NCBI GenBank assembly: GCA_958442925.1
Contig: CAUCIO010000126.1
Span: 1 to 6,541 of the forward strand
Origin: an uncultured Clostridium sp.
GTDB lineage: Bacteria; Bacillota; Clostridia; Lachnospirales; Lachnospiraceae
DNA length: 6,541 nucleotides
Reading direction: 5' to 3'
In this document: positions 5,989 through 6,541 of the stretch, piece after piece
Numbering within the stretch: position 1 is the stretch's first letter
Layout of the letters: every line of letters starts with the position of its first letter
Made by a program: the position numbers and the translations under genes
The notes under the pieces: generated by a model
What the model saw: the letters and a program-made list of their open reading frames with translations, nothing else
Told to the model about the DNA's origin: nothing
The model's database searches: none

Positions 5989-6150
5989 ATGAATTTTATA
6001 AAAGGAAAGGCAGGCGTGCTTCTGCTCCTTTTGAGTGTAATCTCTATTTTAGCTGTGGTATGGTTCTGTCTGCTTGACATGCACATTTATGCGGAGCCTC
6101 ACGGAACTTTTGTGGAGGCGGGAGAGACAGCAGGGGAGATGGCAGCCTGA
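5989..6150 (+). CDS. Small single-pass membrane protein of unknown function, first gene of the spoVA unit
   Basis: I do not recognise a family. The 53 residues begin MNFIKGKAG, giving a short positive N-terminus. One membrane helix follows at about residues 9-29 (from GVLLLLLSVISIL to VVWFCLL). The last 22 or so residues carry His, Pro and several Glu and are likely outside the cytoplasm, i.e. in the space between the forespore membranes. It has no lipobox and no clear cleavage site. ATG 5989 is chosen because AAAAGGA at 5973-5979 lies 9 bases before it and the predicted transcript starts near 5963. A longer frame could begin at TTG 5926, inside the promoter and overlapping sigF, and is unlikely. 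The stop shares one base with the ATG of spoVAA (TGATG), so the two are coupled. B. subtilis has no gene between sigF and spoVAA as far as I recall. Confidence 0.75.
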   Translation: MNFIKGKAGVLLLLLSVISILAVVWFCLLDMHIYAEPHGTFVEAGETAGEMAA

Positions 6151-6541
6151 TGGGACAGACCGTATTTATAAGCCTGAATCAGATTACCCAGGTACACAAA
6201 AAAGACGTATTTCTGGCTGATATCGGGGAGATCTACTGCAGCGACTCACATGTGGTGAACCGGGTGAAGGCGGTAAAGGTAGTGACAATTCGGGGCAGCC
6301 AGGAGCATAATTACATTGGAAACGTCCTGGATGTAATCGAAAAGATTCAGCAGGCGTCTCCAGGCGCAGATGTGTCTAATCTGGGAGAGACAGATTTCAT
6401 TATTTCCTACAAGCCGGATAAGGCGCCGTCTTACCTCTGGGAGTGGACGAAGACGCTTGCCGCCTGTCTGATTTGTTTTTTTGGCGCCATGTTTGCCATT
6501 ATGACCTTCAACAATGACGCTAACGTAAAAGACGTATTTCA
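6150..6541 (+). CDS. spoVAA: Stage V sporulation protein AA (3' end outside the window)
   Basis: The visible 130 residues start with MGQTVFISL, resembling the beginning of B. subtilis SpoVAA (its M...IFIRL). They continue with a soluble domain (about 1-93), then a membrane helix at about 102-120 (LAACLICFFGAMFAIMTF) followed by NNDANVKDVF, which matches the AIMNFHEDVSMRDVH region of the Bacillus protein as I remember it. SpoVA proteins lie in the inner forespore/spore membrane and carry dipicolinic acid in during sporulation and out during germination. The gene sits downstream of sigF as in Bacillus. AGGGGAG at 6132-6138 is a fair ribosome site, 11 bases before the ATG. The second membrane helix and the rest of the operon would lie beyond the right edge. 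Confidence 0.92.
   Translation, partial: MGQTVFISLNQITQVHKKDVFLADIGEIYCSDSHVVNRVKAVKVVTIRGSQEHNYIGNVLDVIEKIQQASPGADVSNLGETDFIISYKPDKAPSYLWEWTKTLAACLICFFGAMFAIMTFNNDANVKDVF

Overview
The window looks like a chromosomal segment of an endospore-forming Clostridia member, most likely Lachnospiraceae. The grounds are a complete spoIIAA-spoIIAB-sigF cluster followed directly by spoVAA, moderate GC content, strong AGGAGG-type ribosome sites, purine-rich coding strands, and every credible gene on the + strand. No RNA genes, mobile elements or CRISPR arrays were seen.

Layout. (1) Bases 1-1047 hold the 3' part of a gene for a long helical, probably surface or membrane-associated protein, closed by a strong terminator (1069-1120). 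(2) A sigma-A-like promoter (1158-1185) starts an operon of folC (folylpolyglutamate/dihydrofolate synthase), a 52-residue acidic protein whose start lies inside the end of folC, and a single-pass membrane protein with TPR helices on both sides of its membrane segment. This operon ends at a clear intrinsic terminator (4193-4238). (3) After a 207-base gap with a purine-rich leader comes the early forespore switch: anti-anti-sigma factor SpoIIAA, anti-sigma kinase SpoIIAB and sigma-F, with overlapping or nearly adjacent genes. (4) A consensus sigma-G/sigma-F-type promoter, whose -35 element includes the sigF stop codon, starts the next unit. That unit is a 53-residue single-pass membrane protein, then spoVAA, which runs off the right edge. 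In Bacillus subtilis the spoVA operon also lies just downstream of sigF and is read by sigma-G in the forespore.

How the genes work together. SpoIIAB holds sigma-F inactive and phosphorylates SpoIIAA; dephosphorylated SpoIIAA displaces sigma-F in the forespore. Sigma-F then leads to sigma-G, which would read the promoter at 5927-5956 and make the SpoVA products that move dipicolinic acid. The most interesting items are the two small genes: the 53-residue membrane protein first in the spoVA unit, and the 52-residue acidic protein coupled to folC and the TPR membrane protein. I do not recognise either as a described family.
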